Positions 1 through 5,081 of a stretch of 5,094 bases of DNA are shown here, in pieces (the stretch's first letter is position 1; the number at the start of each line of letters is the position of its first letter). Under the pieces are notes generated by a model. It saw only the letters and a list, made by a program, of their open reading frames with translations. It did not search any database and was not told the origin of the DNA. Source of the stretch: JBFJVZ01 sp041623895 (GTDB lineage Bacteria > Planctomycetota > Planctomycetia > Pirellulales > Pirellulaceae); assembly GCA_041623895.1 (NCBI GenBank), contig JBFJVZ010000476.1, forward strand, positions 1 to 5,094, given 5' to 3'. The position numbers were made by a program, and so were the translations under genes.

Positions 1-84
1 CGAGCGTTGCTGCTGTTGCCACGCTATTTGGTTCGTCAGTTGCCGACGATTCAAAACGGCCTGAAATTGATCAAGGTGCCGTAG
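1..84 (+). CDS. C-terminal tail of an unidentified protein (partial)
   Basis: An open frame enters from the left edge and ends at TAG 82-84. It gives 27 residues ending in KLIKVP and rich in Leu, Arg and Lys. The codons used (TTG, CTG, CAG, GTG, CGC) resemble those of the neighbouring genes, which is why I prefer this frame. A competing + frame stays open from base 3 to about 153, but it would run through the palindromes at 89-141 and its composition looks less protein-like. Too little is present to name a family. The following gap with hairpins fits a gene end here. Confidence 0.42.
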   Translation, partial: RALLLLPRYLVRQLPTIQNGLKLIKVP

Positions 85-88
85 CGTG

Positions 89-110
89 GCGGAGCCCCTC
101 CGCATGCGGA
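89..110. repeat. Two overlapping, mutually exclusive palindromes
   Basis: GCGGAG (89-94) and CTCCGC (98-103) form a perfect 6-bp stem around CCC. The second arm also belongs to a perfect 12-base palindrome, TCCGCATGCGGA (99-110). Only one of the two structures can form at a time. They start 4 bases after the stop at 82-84. No T-run follows, so this is not a classical intrinsic terminator. It could be transcript-end structure or a small repeat remnant. Confidence 0.5.
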
Positions 111-120
111 ACAATGACCT

Positions 121-141
121 CAACGGTTCCCCGCACCGTTG
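121..141. repeat. Inverted repeat, 7-bp arms
   Basis: CAACGGT (121-127) and ACCGTTG (135-141) are perfect inverted arms around a 7-base loop, TCCCCGC. No T-run follows on either strand. It lies 70 bases upstream of the crotonase start, so it could be an operator, part of a terminator for the upstream gene, or chance. Confidence 0.45.
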
Positions 142-198
142 GTAGACGGCACTGAAGTAACCGTGGGGTTTATTGTTCTTCCATGCACTTATTGATTT

Positions 199-203
199 AA
201 GGA
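199..203 (+). promoter_or_regulatory. Ribosome binding site deciding the crotonase start
   Basis: AAGGA lies 8 bases before GTG 212. The in-frame TTG at 173 has no comparable site, and the 13 residues it would add do not resemble a crotonase N-terminus. Confidence 0.65.
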
Positions 204-211
204 TTTCTTTC

Positions 212-997
212 GTGCAGCACGTCGATGTGAAAGTTCACGGATCGGTCGCGACGATCATGATGGACCGGCCCCAATGCCGAAACGCGCTGAGCCCACAAAT
301 GTTCGCGGACTTAAGAATTGCTCTCTCCGACATCCATCAGGAGAAGCGCGTGGGTGCCGTCGTGCTGACCGGTGCCGGCGAGCATTTTTGCGCAGGTATC
401 GATTTGAAGGTTTTCGGTGAAATTGTCGAAATGTCCCAGCAGGCGGCGTTGAGCGAATGGCTATCGATCTGGCGTCAGTTAACAGAACTGCTGGAAGACA
501 TGCTGCGATTCCCCAAGCCGATCATTGCGGCCGTCGATGGGGCCGCGGTCGGCGCCGGTTTGGCACTTGCCCTGGCAGCCGACATGCTGGTCATGTCCAG
601 CCGCGGCACGCTTTCGGCAATCGCCGTGCGTCGCGGATTGGTTGGTGGAGCGACGGCGGCTCTCTTGACATTTCGCTTTGGTGCGGCGATCGCCGCGCGA
701 ATGGCCTTGGCCGGAGAGACTTTCAACGCCCAGGAAGCCTATCGGCTGGGGATGTGCACGGAACCGGTCGCCGCCGAGCAGATTTGGGTTGCGGCATCAC
801 AAATCGCCGAACAATGCACCCGCGCGCCGCGAGAAGCTCTCCAGGCGACCAAACGCCTTTTGAATGAAAGTATCGGCGAGACACTATTTACGCAGTTATC
901 CGCCGGTGCGGCTGACAGCGCCACCGCCTGCACGACCGAAGCCGCAACCGAGGGCATCAAGTCCTTTTTGGAAAACCGGCCGCCGAACTGGCCGTAA
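212..997 (+). CDS. Enoyl-CoA hydratase/isomerase (crotonase) family protein with atypical active site
   Basis: The protein has 261 residues from the GTG at 212, which has a good Shine-Dalgarno (AAGGA, 199-203), and this is the usual crotonase length. Seen in the sequence: a DRPxxRNAL start (residues 18-25), the first oxyanion-hole motif HFCAGIDL (58-65), the second, VDGAAVGAGLALALAAD (108-124), then VRRGLV (139-144), and a C-terminus ending EGIKSFLENRPP as in many family members. Family knowledge: crotonases bind acyl-CoA thioesters and stabilise an enolate through two backbone NH groups. Hydratases add water using two glutamates, Glu144 and Glu164 of the rat mitochondrial enzyme. A gap-free alignment from memory puts Ala118 and Ala138 at those two places, so a standard hydratase reaction is unlikely. 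An isomerase, thioesterase, lyase or other CoA activity is possible. The protein is probably cytoplasmic, as there is no signal peptide or membrane segment. It stands alone and converges on the proC pair, so context gives no pathway. The family call is firm and the reaction is unknown. Confidence 0.9.
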   Translation: MQHVDVKVHGSVATIMMDRPQCRNALSPQMFADLRIALSDIHQEKRVGAVVLTGAGEHFCAGIDLKVFGEIVEMSQQAALSEWLSIWRQLTELLEDMLRFPKPIIAAVDGAAVGAGLALALAADMLVMSSRGTLSAIAVRRGLVGGATAALLTFRFGAAIAARMALAGETFNAQEAYRLGMCTEPVAAEQIWVAASQIAEQCTRAPREALQATKRLLNESIGETLFTQLSAGAADSATACTTEAATEGIKSFLENRPPNWP

Positions 998-1108
998 AGG
1001 AAGCCAGCACATCGCGCCACTTCTTATCAGCCGCCGTGCGTTCGTTAGCACCCGGTTACGGCAGCCGAAAACGACTGAACCGTGGGCCCCAAAAGTGATG
1101 CTGTCCAG

Positions 1109-1333
1109 CTAAAGTTCATCGCTGGGATCGCTGCACCAGCGATTGAGCGCCTCGAGAACTTTGTCGCGTTCATCTCCGCTTGTCCAAAGTGAATCGTCGG
1201 CATCCAGCCTGATCTCGTACTCGCCTTCGCGCATACAGTCGTCTTCACCGCAAAAATGAGGCACGGCACTGACCCACAAGATGCGATACAGCGGCACGTG
1301 CTTGTCATCGATGATGATAAGTGGTGAGTCCAT
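1109..1333 (-). CDS. Small conserved-looking hypothetical protein (74 aa)
   Basis: It runs from ATG 1333-1331 to TAG 1111-1109 on the minus strand. The protein is acidic and soluble, with no signal or membrane segment. It starts with a strand-like, hydrophobic stretch (LIIID, residues 5-9), followed by HFCGEDDC (26-33) with two cysteines, then GEYEIRLDADDSLW (37-50) and an apparent amphipathic helix, ERDKVLEALNRWC (55-67). The Cys-x4-Cys pair near His26, with a third Cys at 67, could bind a metal, but nothing proves it. It begins 43 bases after the proC stop on the same strand, so it is probably the second gene of a proC transcript. No clear Shine-Dalgarno precedes the ATG. I do not recognise a named family. 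The composition looks like a real protein, and another minus-strand frame here (1045-1308) looks like a shadow. Confidence 0.62.
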   Translation of the reverse strand: MDSPLIIIDDKHVPLYRILWVSAVPHFCGEDDCMREGEYEIRLDADDSLWTSGDERDKVLEALNRWCSDPSDEL

Positions 1334-1376
1334 GGTAATGCTAAGCGTTTGAATTTGAAGATATCAGAGTCGGCCG

Positions 1377-2183
1377 TCAGTGGCCTAATTCTTTGCTCCG
1401 ATTTGCTGACGCCTCAACCGCCGCGACGAGTGCGCCCCGCAGACCATTTTGCTCCAGCACCTTCAGTGCGGCAATCGTTGTACCCCCGGGGCTCGCCACA
1501 GCGTCTTTCAACTTCCCCGGGTGCTGGCCGGTTTCGGCAATCATTTTCGCGGTTCCGAGCACGGTTTGCGTGGCAAGTTGGATCGCCAGCGGTCTGGATA
1601 ACCCCGCCAGGACACCCCCGTCGGCGAGCGCCTCGATGATCAGACAAACATAGGCTGGGCCTGAGCCACTGAGTCCGGTGACCGCATCCATTTGTGACTC
1701 ATCCACTCGGACTGCCAGGCCGACACTGCTGAGCATCGAATCGATACGCTGAAAGTCATCTTCGCTGACCTGGTCCGCGCCGCAATACGCACTCGCGCCG
1801 GCGCCAACCAGGCTGGGTGTGTTCGGCATCACGCGGACCACGCGGCGGTGGCCGATCCAGCCGCATAACTTTTCCAAGCTGATGCCGGCTGCGATGGAAA
1901 CCACCAGCTTGCCATCATAAGCGGCGGATTCCAGCTGCGCGACAGTGGGAATCACATTCGGTTTCACAGCCAGCAAGACCAGTTCGGCGGTGGCGATCGC
2001 CCCGCATAAATCGTCACCGACTTGCACCTGGGGATGGTGATCCTGCCACCAGCGCCGGCTTTCGCTACTGGGTTCAACCACGCTAACCGATGCCGCCCCG
2101 ATTACATCGCTGGCCAACATTCCGCCCACCAGGGCCCGGCCCATCTGGCCTCCGCCAACCACTGCCATTTGCCACTTCTTCAT
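1377..2183 (-). CDS. proC: Pyrroline-5-carboxylate reductase
   Basis: ProC reduces 1-pyrroline-5-carboxylate to L-proline with NAD(P)H (EC 1.5.1.2), the last step of proline synthesis, in the cytoplasm. The protein has 268 residues, typical for the family. Seen: an N-terminal Rossmann nucleotide-binding loop GGGQMG (residues 10-15), AVKPN (72-76), VVSIAAGI (94-101), VMPNTP (118-123), and the ProC dimerisation-domain signature running from LSGSGPAYV (171-179) through EALADGGVLAGL (184-195) to DAVASPGGTT (227-236). It ends in an ANRSKELG tail. All key motifs look intact. I start at ATG 2183-2181. A TTG directly upstream would add only one residue. The Shine-Dalgarno is weak. The gene diverges from argB across 179 bases and is followed by a small hypothetical gene on the same strand. 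A perfect TTGACA lies upstream on this strand. Confidence 0.97.
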   Translation of the reverse strand: MKKWQMAVVGGGQMGRALVGGMLASDVIGAASVSVVEPSSESRRWWQDHHPQVQVGDDLCGAIATAELVLLAVKPNVIPTVAQLESAAYDGKLVVSIAAGISLEKLCGWIGHRRVVRVMPNTPSLVGAGASAYCGADQVSEDDFQRIDSMLSSVGLAVRVDESQMDAVTGLSGSGPAYVCLIIEALADGGVLAGLSRPLAIQLATQTVLGTAKMIAETGQHPGKLKDAVASPGGTTIAALKVLEQNGLRGALVAAVEASANRSKELGH

Positions 2184-2195
2184 CAAATCTACTCG

Positions 2196-2224
2196 CGTTT
2201 ATTGGGCCTGATCAGCCTTGTCAA
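2196..2224 (-). promoter_or_regulatory. Possible proC promoter
   Basis: Reading the minus strand, a perfect -35 hexamer TTGACA (2224-2219) is followed after 17 bases by TAAACG (2201-2196), a poor -10 that matches the consensus at three of six positions. The transcript would start about 10 bases before the proC ATG, giving a very short leader. The -35 is convincing and the -10 is not. Confidence 0.3.
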
Positions 2225-2229
2225 TTGAC
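2220..2229. promoter_or_regulatory. Perfect 10-base palindrome between the two divergent -35 boxes
   Basis: GTCAATTGAC reads the same on both strands. It consists of parts of the two back-to-back -35 hexamers, TTGACA on the minus strand and TTGACC on the plus strand. It may simply result from two abutting -35 boxes, or it may be a site where one regulator covers both promoters. Confidence 0.4.
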
Positions 2230-2253
2230 CGCACTGGCTACCGACTCTAAATT
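2225..2253 (+). promoter_or_regulatory. Probable sigma70-type promoter for argB
   Basis: TTGACC (2225-2230) matches the -35 consensus at five of six positions. After an ideal 17-base spacer comes TAAATT (2248-2253), which matches the -10 consensus at four of six. Transcription would begin near 2260, leaving a leader of about 100 bases before the GTG start of argB. This is a pattern match only; start-site data are not available here. Confidence 0.45.
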
Positions 2254-2260
2254 GATCGGT

Positions 2261-2277
2261 TTTTTGGTCCCCAAAAA
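2261..2277. promoter_or_regulatory. Perfect inverted repeat at the predicted argB transcription start (candidate operator)
   Basis: TTTTTGG (2261-2267) and CCAAAAA (2271-2277) are perfect 7-base inverted arms around TCC. The site begins 7 bases after the proposed -10 of argB, where a bound repressor would block initiation. The compact, A/T-flanked dyad looks more like a protein site than an RNA hairpin. It does not resemble the ArgR box as I know it. The function is inferred. Confidence 0.4.
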
Positions 2278-2350
2278 TGCGGTCGAAATCTTTCCTCTTT
2301 GGGCCGAGTGCACGAATATGACCCACTTTCCTGCCCTCGCAAACGCCTTC

Positions 2351-2354
2351 GGAG
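2351..2354 (+). promoter_or_regulatory. Ribosome binding site deciding the argB start
   Basis: GGAG lies 8 bases before GTG 2363. The in-frame ATG at 2318 has no purine-rich site at the right distance and would add 15 residues. Confidence 0.6.
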
Positions 2355-2362
2355 AATTCAGC

Positions 2363-3226
2363 GTGGAAGAAGCGATTGGTAAAGCCGACACGTTGATCGA
2401 AGCGATGGCGTGGATCCGGCGATTTCGCGGCAAAACAACGGTCATCAAACTTGGTGGCAGCGTCCTGGAGGACGAGGAAGCTTTGATGCACATCTTACTG
2501 GATGTGATCTTTATGGAAACGGTTGGTATGCGTCCGGTGATCGTGCACGGAGGCGGCAAGGCAATCAACCGGGCATTGGCCGAAAGCGGCGTCGAACCAC
2601 ATTTTGTTCACGGTCGCCGGGTCACCGATGAAGCGACCTTGCAAGTCGTCAGGCGTGTCTTGGCAGGTGATGTGAATGTGTTCTTGACTGAAGAGATTGA
2701 GCGGTTGGGTGGCCGCGCGATGAATCTTTCTTTTGATACCACCAATGTTTTATTCGGTGAAAAGCTGAAACTTGATTCCGGCGACGATCTTGGCTTCGTC
2801 GGCCACGTCACCCGAGTCGACCGCGGCGTGATTGAAGGCCTTTCCTACACTGATCAGGTGCCAGTGATTCCCAGCATGTGCGAGGGTCACGATGGGCAGT
2901 ATTTCAATGTCAACGCCGACACCGCTGCCATGGCTGTGGCCCAGGCGCTGGGTGCCGAAAAACTAGTTTTTCTTTCAGATGTCAACGGCGTGCGCCGCGA
3001 TAAAGACGATCCCGACACGATCATCCATTCGCTCTCTGCCGCCGAAGCCAATCAGCTGATCGATGACGGAATCATCGACACGGGCATGATTCCCAAAGTC
3101 CAAGCGTGCTTAGAGACTCTTGACCGCGGCGTGAAGAAAGTTCACATCATCGACGGGCGTTTACGACACTCCCTGTTGTTGGAAATCTACACCACCGCCG
3201 GTGTCGGCACGGAGATTCACAAGTAA
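2363..3226 (+). CDS. argB: Acetylglutamate kinase
   Basis: ArgB phosphorylates N-acetyl-L-glutamate with ATP (EC 2.7.2.8), the second step of arginine/ornithine synthesis, in the cytoplasm. The start chosen is GTG 2363, which has GGAG 8 bases upstream and gives 287 residues, a normal length. ATG 2318 (302 residues) is the alternative. Amino-acid kinase motifs seen: IKLGGS (28-33) with the phosphate-binding Lys29, VHGGGK (61-66) for acetylglutamate, GRRVTD (84-89) with Arg86, FNVNADTAA (181-189) with Asn182 and Asp186, FLSDVNGV (203-210), and GMIPKV (241-246) with Lys245. These match the known E. coli catalytic residues Lys8, Arg66, Asn158, Asp162 and Lys217. About 25 residues precede the first motif (ADTLIEAMAWIRRF), like the N-terminal helix of arginine-inhibited hexameric kinases. 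The C-terminus HIIDGRLRHSLLLEIYTTAG also resembles that class, so feedback inhibition by arginine is likely. It is the first gene of an apparent argB-argF-rph run. Confidence 0.97.
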   Translation: MEEAIGKADTLIEAMAWIRRFRGKTTVIKLGGSVLEDEEALMHILLDVIFMETVGMRPVIVHGGGKAINRALAESGVEPHFVHGRRVTDEATLQVVRRVLAGDVNVFLTEEIERLGGRAMNLSFDTTNVLFGEKLKLDSGDDLGFVGHVTRVDRGVIEGLSYTDQVPVIPSMCEGHDGQYFNVNADTAAMAVAQALGAEKLVFLSDVNGVRRDKDDPDTIIHSLSAAEANQLIDDGIIDTGMIPKVQACLETLDRGVKKVHIIDGRLRHSLLLEIYTTAGVGTEIHK

Positions 3227-3320
3227 TCGAATTCTCGGCGAACCTGTTGCTGGTGCTCTGTGACTTTGCTCTTTTCCCAGCCGCCAACCGTAAACCTCCA
3301 GCTGCAGCGAGGTAATCCCA

Positions 3321-4259
3321 ATGCAACACCTGTTGACTCTATTCGACGTCGAACCCGCGGATGTGCGGTCGATCCTGACTACCGCGGCCACGCTGAAGCA
3401 GAAACTTGCTGCCGGAATACGGCCGCCCGTGCTGGAGCGATTTGTTTTGGCAATGCTGTTCGAGAAACCGAGTTTGCGGACTCGTGTCAGCTTCGAGACC
3501 GGAATCGCGCAATTGGGAGGTTCAAGCCTGTTTTTGGGCGAAGACGTCGGTTGGGGGAAACGCGAATCGACTTCCGACTTTACAAATGTGTTGGGAGAAT
3601 TCGTTGATGCGGTCGTTTGTCGTTCCAAGTCACATGATCGTGTGGAGCAATTGGCAAGCTTCAATGCCTTGCCCGTCATCAATGGCTTGACCGATCTGTC
3701 CCATCCCTGCCAGGCCCTGGCCGATGTGATGACGATCGGCGAATCACTGGGCGACTACGCGGGAAAACATCTTGTCTTTGTCGGTGATGGAAACAACGTT
3801 GCTCACTCGTTGGCACTGATTTGCGCGATGCTGGGGATGAAGTTCACGCTCGCCTGCCCCGAAGGCTACACCATGGATGCGAAATGGTTGCAACGCATCG
3901 CGACTGCTTATCCGGGTGCCACGATCCAGCAGATTCACGACGCCAAGGCAGCAGTTACGAGTGCCGATGCAATCTATACCGACGTTTGGACCAGCATGGG
4001 CCAGGAAGCCGAATCGGCCAAACGCAAACAGGCATTTGCTGGATATCAGGTAAATCGCGATTTGATGGCTGCCGCCCCGGACCACGCTCGTGTCCTGCAC
4101 TGTCTGCCGGCAGTACGCGGTGAGGAAATCACCGATGAAGTCATCGACAGTGCACAAAGCGACGTGATTCGCCAAGCCGGCAACCGCATGCATGCGCAAA
4201 AAGGCTTGCTCGTCTGGATGCTCAACCGGGCATGGATTGACGAAAACATTCCCTCATAG
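3321..4259 (+). CDS. argF: Ornithine carbamoyltransferase
   Basis: The enzyme joins ornithine and carbamoyl phosphate to give citrulline (EC 2.1.3.3), the sixth step of arginine synthesis, in the cytoplasm. It has 312 residues, the usual length, starting at ATG 3321 with GAGGT (3309-3313) 7 bases upstream. Seen: the carbamoyl-phosphate motif FEKPSLRTRVSFE (47-59), where the classical S-T-R-T-R reads S-L-R-T-R, a common variant; the 80s-loop region GWGKRES (77-83); HPCQALAD (128-135); the second-domain turn FVGDGNNVAHS (153-163); the ornithine-binding DVWTSMGQE (221-229); HCLPAVRG (260-267); and NRMHAQKGL (288-296). The intact D-x3-SMG and HCLP motifs favour true ornithine carbamoyltransferase over the acetyl- or succinyl-ornithine enzymes. 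It follows argB by 94 bases with no terminator visible, so cotranscription is likely. No argD lies between them. The anabolic role is inferred from the argB neighbour. Confidence 0.97.
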   Translation: MQHLLTLFDVEPADVRSILTTAATLKQKLAAGIRPPVLERFVLAMLFEKPSLRTRVSFETGIAQLGGSSLFLGEDVGWGKRESTSDFTNVLGEFVDAVVCRSKSHDRVEQLASFNALPVINGLTDLSHPCQALADVMTIGESLGDYAGKHLVFVGDGNNVAHSLALICAMLGMKFTLACPEGYTMDAKWLQRIATAYPGATIQQIHDAKAAVTSADAIYTDVWTSMGQEAESAKRKQAFAGYQVNRDLMAAAPDHARVLHCLPAVRGEEITDEVIDSAQSDVIRQAGNRMHAQKGLLVWMLNRAWIDENIPS

Positions 4260-4261
4260 TC

Positions 4262-4328
4262 ATGGCCCCGCGACTCCGCTCGCCGGCGTTATTTATGTTA
4301 GCCCCCACGAGCGGAGACGCGGGGCCAT
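4262..4328. repeat. Long near-perfect inverted repeat between argF and rph
   Basis: Arms 4262-4282 and 4308-4328 are 21 bases each and pair at 20 of 21 positions, with the single mismatch being A4273 against A4317. They enclose a 25-base loop (4283-4307) that includes the AT-rich stretch TTATTTATGTTA. The element starts two bases after the argF stop and ends 13 bases before the rph start, so it nearly fills the gap. It is G+C-rich and has no T-run, so it is not a standard intrinsic terminator. Its compact, intergenic, hairpin form is that of a REP/MITE-like palindromic element, and the sequence looks familiar from planctomycete intergenic regions (memory only). It could stabilise the argBF message against 3' exonucleases or reduce readthrough into rph. 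Confidence 0.85.
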
Positions 4329-4341
4329 CAAGAAAGATCAC

Positions 4342-5040
4342 ATGCGCCCATCCGATCAACTCCGTGACGTTGAAATTCAAGTCGGTTATCTGGAATCCAA
4401 TCCAGCCAGCGTTTTATACCGTTGCGGAAAGACGATTGTGCTGTGCACCGCCTCACTAGAATCCAATGTTCCGCCTTGGTTGGAAGGCAAGGGCAAAGGT
4501 TGGGTCACGGCCGAATACAACATGTTGCCGGGCAGCACAAGCCCGCGGAAACGCCGTGAACGTAATGGCAAGTTGGATGGGCGGACAACCGAAATTCAGC
4601 GTCTGATCGGACGCAGCTTGAGAGCCACGATCGACCTGGTTGCCCTCGGCGAAAACTCGATTGTCGTCGACTGTGACGTGCTGCAAGCCGATGGCGGCAC
4701 CAGAACCGCAGCCATCACCGGCGGCTTCGTCGCTTTGGCGAAAGCCGTCCAGCAAGCAGTGCCCGGTTCGACCGTCGGCAACGGACCGCTGCACGACAGT
4801 GTGGCAGCGGTCAGCGTGGGACTGATCGATGGCGACGTCAAATTGGACCTCGATTACGAGTTGGACGTTGCCGCGGATGTCGACATGAATGTTGTCATGA
4901 CCGGCGGCGGCAAGTTCATCGAAATCCAAGGCACAGGCGAAGAAGCCACCTTTGACGATCAACAATTGGCAAGCCTGCTGAAACTTGCAAAGAAAGGAAT
5001 CGCCGAGTTGACTGAGCAACAGATAGCAGCGCTCAAGTAG
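4342..5040 (+). CDS. rph: Ribonuclease PH
   Basis: RNase PH trims the 3' ends of tRNA precursors (and some other RNAs) by phosphorolysis, using inorganic phosphate and releasing nucleoside diphosphates (EC 2.7.7.56). It works as a hexamer in the cytoplasm. The protein has 232 residues against roughly 238 in E. coli. Seen: GWVTAEYNMLP (53-63), GRTTEIQRLIGRSLRA (80-95), DCDVLQADGGTRTAAITG (110-127), and DVAADVDMNVVM (175-186). Arg81, Thr120, Arg121, Asp175 and Asp181 sit exactly where the E. coli phosphate-binding and catalytic residues Arg86, Thr125, Arg126, Asp180 and Asp186 fall, so the enzyme should be active. The start ATG 4342 gives MRPSDQLR, lacking about four residues (a Gly-Arg stretch) of the usual MRP-x-GR-x3-QxR opening. 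No better start exists; the frame is open upstream to 4192 but only inside argF and the inverted repeat. The ribosome site is weak (AAGAAAG, 4330-4336). Confidence 0.95.
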   Translation: MRPSDQLRDVEIQVGYLESNPASVLYRCGKTIVLCTASLESNVPPWLEGKGKGWVTAEYNMLPGSTSPRKRRERNGKLDGRTTEIQRLIGRSLRATIDLVALGENSIVVDCDVLQADGGTRTAAITGGFVALAKAVQQAVPGSTVGNGPLHDSVAAVSVGLIDGDVKLDLDYELDVAADVDMNVVMTGGGKFIEIQGTGEEATFDDQQLASLLKLAKKGIAELTEQQIAALK

Positions 5041-5062
5041 TGGCACTGTGAATTTATAGTCG

Positions 5063-5081
5063 TCCGACGCTCCCCGTCGGA
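5063..5081. repeat. Hairpin downstream of rph
   Basis: TCCGACG (5063-5069) and CGTCGGA (5075-5081) form perfect 7-bp arms around CTCCC. It lies 22 bases after the rph stop. An A-run rather than a T-run follows on the + strand, so it is not a classical rph terminator. It could be a rho-independent-like structure lacking its tail, an mRNA 3'-end stabiliser, or a copy of a small intergenic palindrome family. It runs close to the right edge, so more of the element may be cut off. Confidence 0.5.

Noticed and set aside
3..153. Alternative + frame at the left edge
   Set aside because: It runs through three palindromes and has a Ser/Thr/Arg-rich composition with no motif. The frame ending at 84 has more native-looking codons, though this is not certain.
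173..211. TTG start for the crotonase
   Set aside because: It would add 13 residues without family similarity. GTG 212 has AAGGA at the right spacing.
1045..1308. 87-residue minus-strand frame overlapping the small hypothetical gene
   Set aside because: It is a different frame of the same segment with a less protein-like composition. The 1109-1333 frame also begins with a true ATG just downstream of proC.
2090..2362. Upstream extension of argB overlapping proC
   Set aside because: The frame is open by chance. The extra residues are low-complexity and unlike any kinase, and it would run through proC and the promoter region. GTG 2363 has the ribosome site.
3227..3320. Promoter, terminator or small gene in the argB-argF gap
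   Set aside because: No convincing hexamer pair, hairpin with T-run or coding frame is seen; only the argF ribosome site near the end.
3161..3682. 173-residue antisense open frame over the argB end and argF start
   Set aside because: It is the reverse reading of two clear genes, with no family motifs.
3744..4199. 151-residue antisense open frame over argF
   Set aside because: It is a shadow of argF. The + strand frame carries all the transcarbamoylase motifs.
4262..4328. Inverted repeat as a classical intrinsic terminator
   Set aside because: There is no T-run after either arm on either strand, and a 25-base loop is long for such a terminator.
4192..4341. Upstream extension of rph into argF
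   Set aside because: It would read through the end of argF and the inverted repeat. RNase PH homology begins at MRP at 4342.
4456..5046. 196-residue antisense open frame opposite rph
   Set aside because: It lies entirely over the strongly conserved RNase PH coding sequence. Its composition (Gln, His and Asp rich) is that of a reverse reading and no motif is recognisable.
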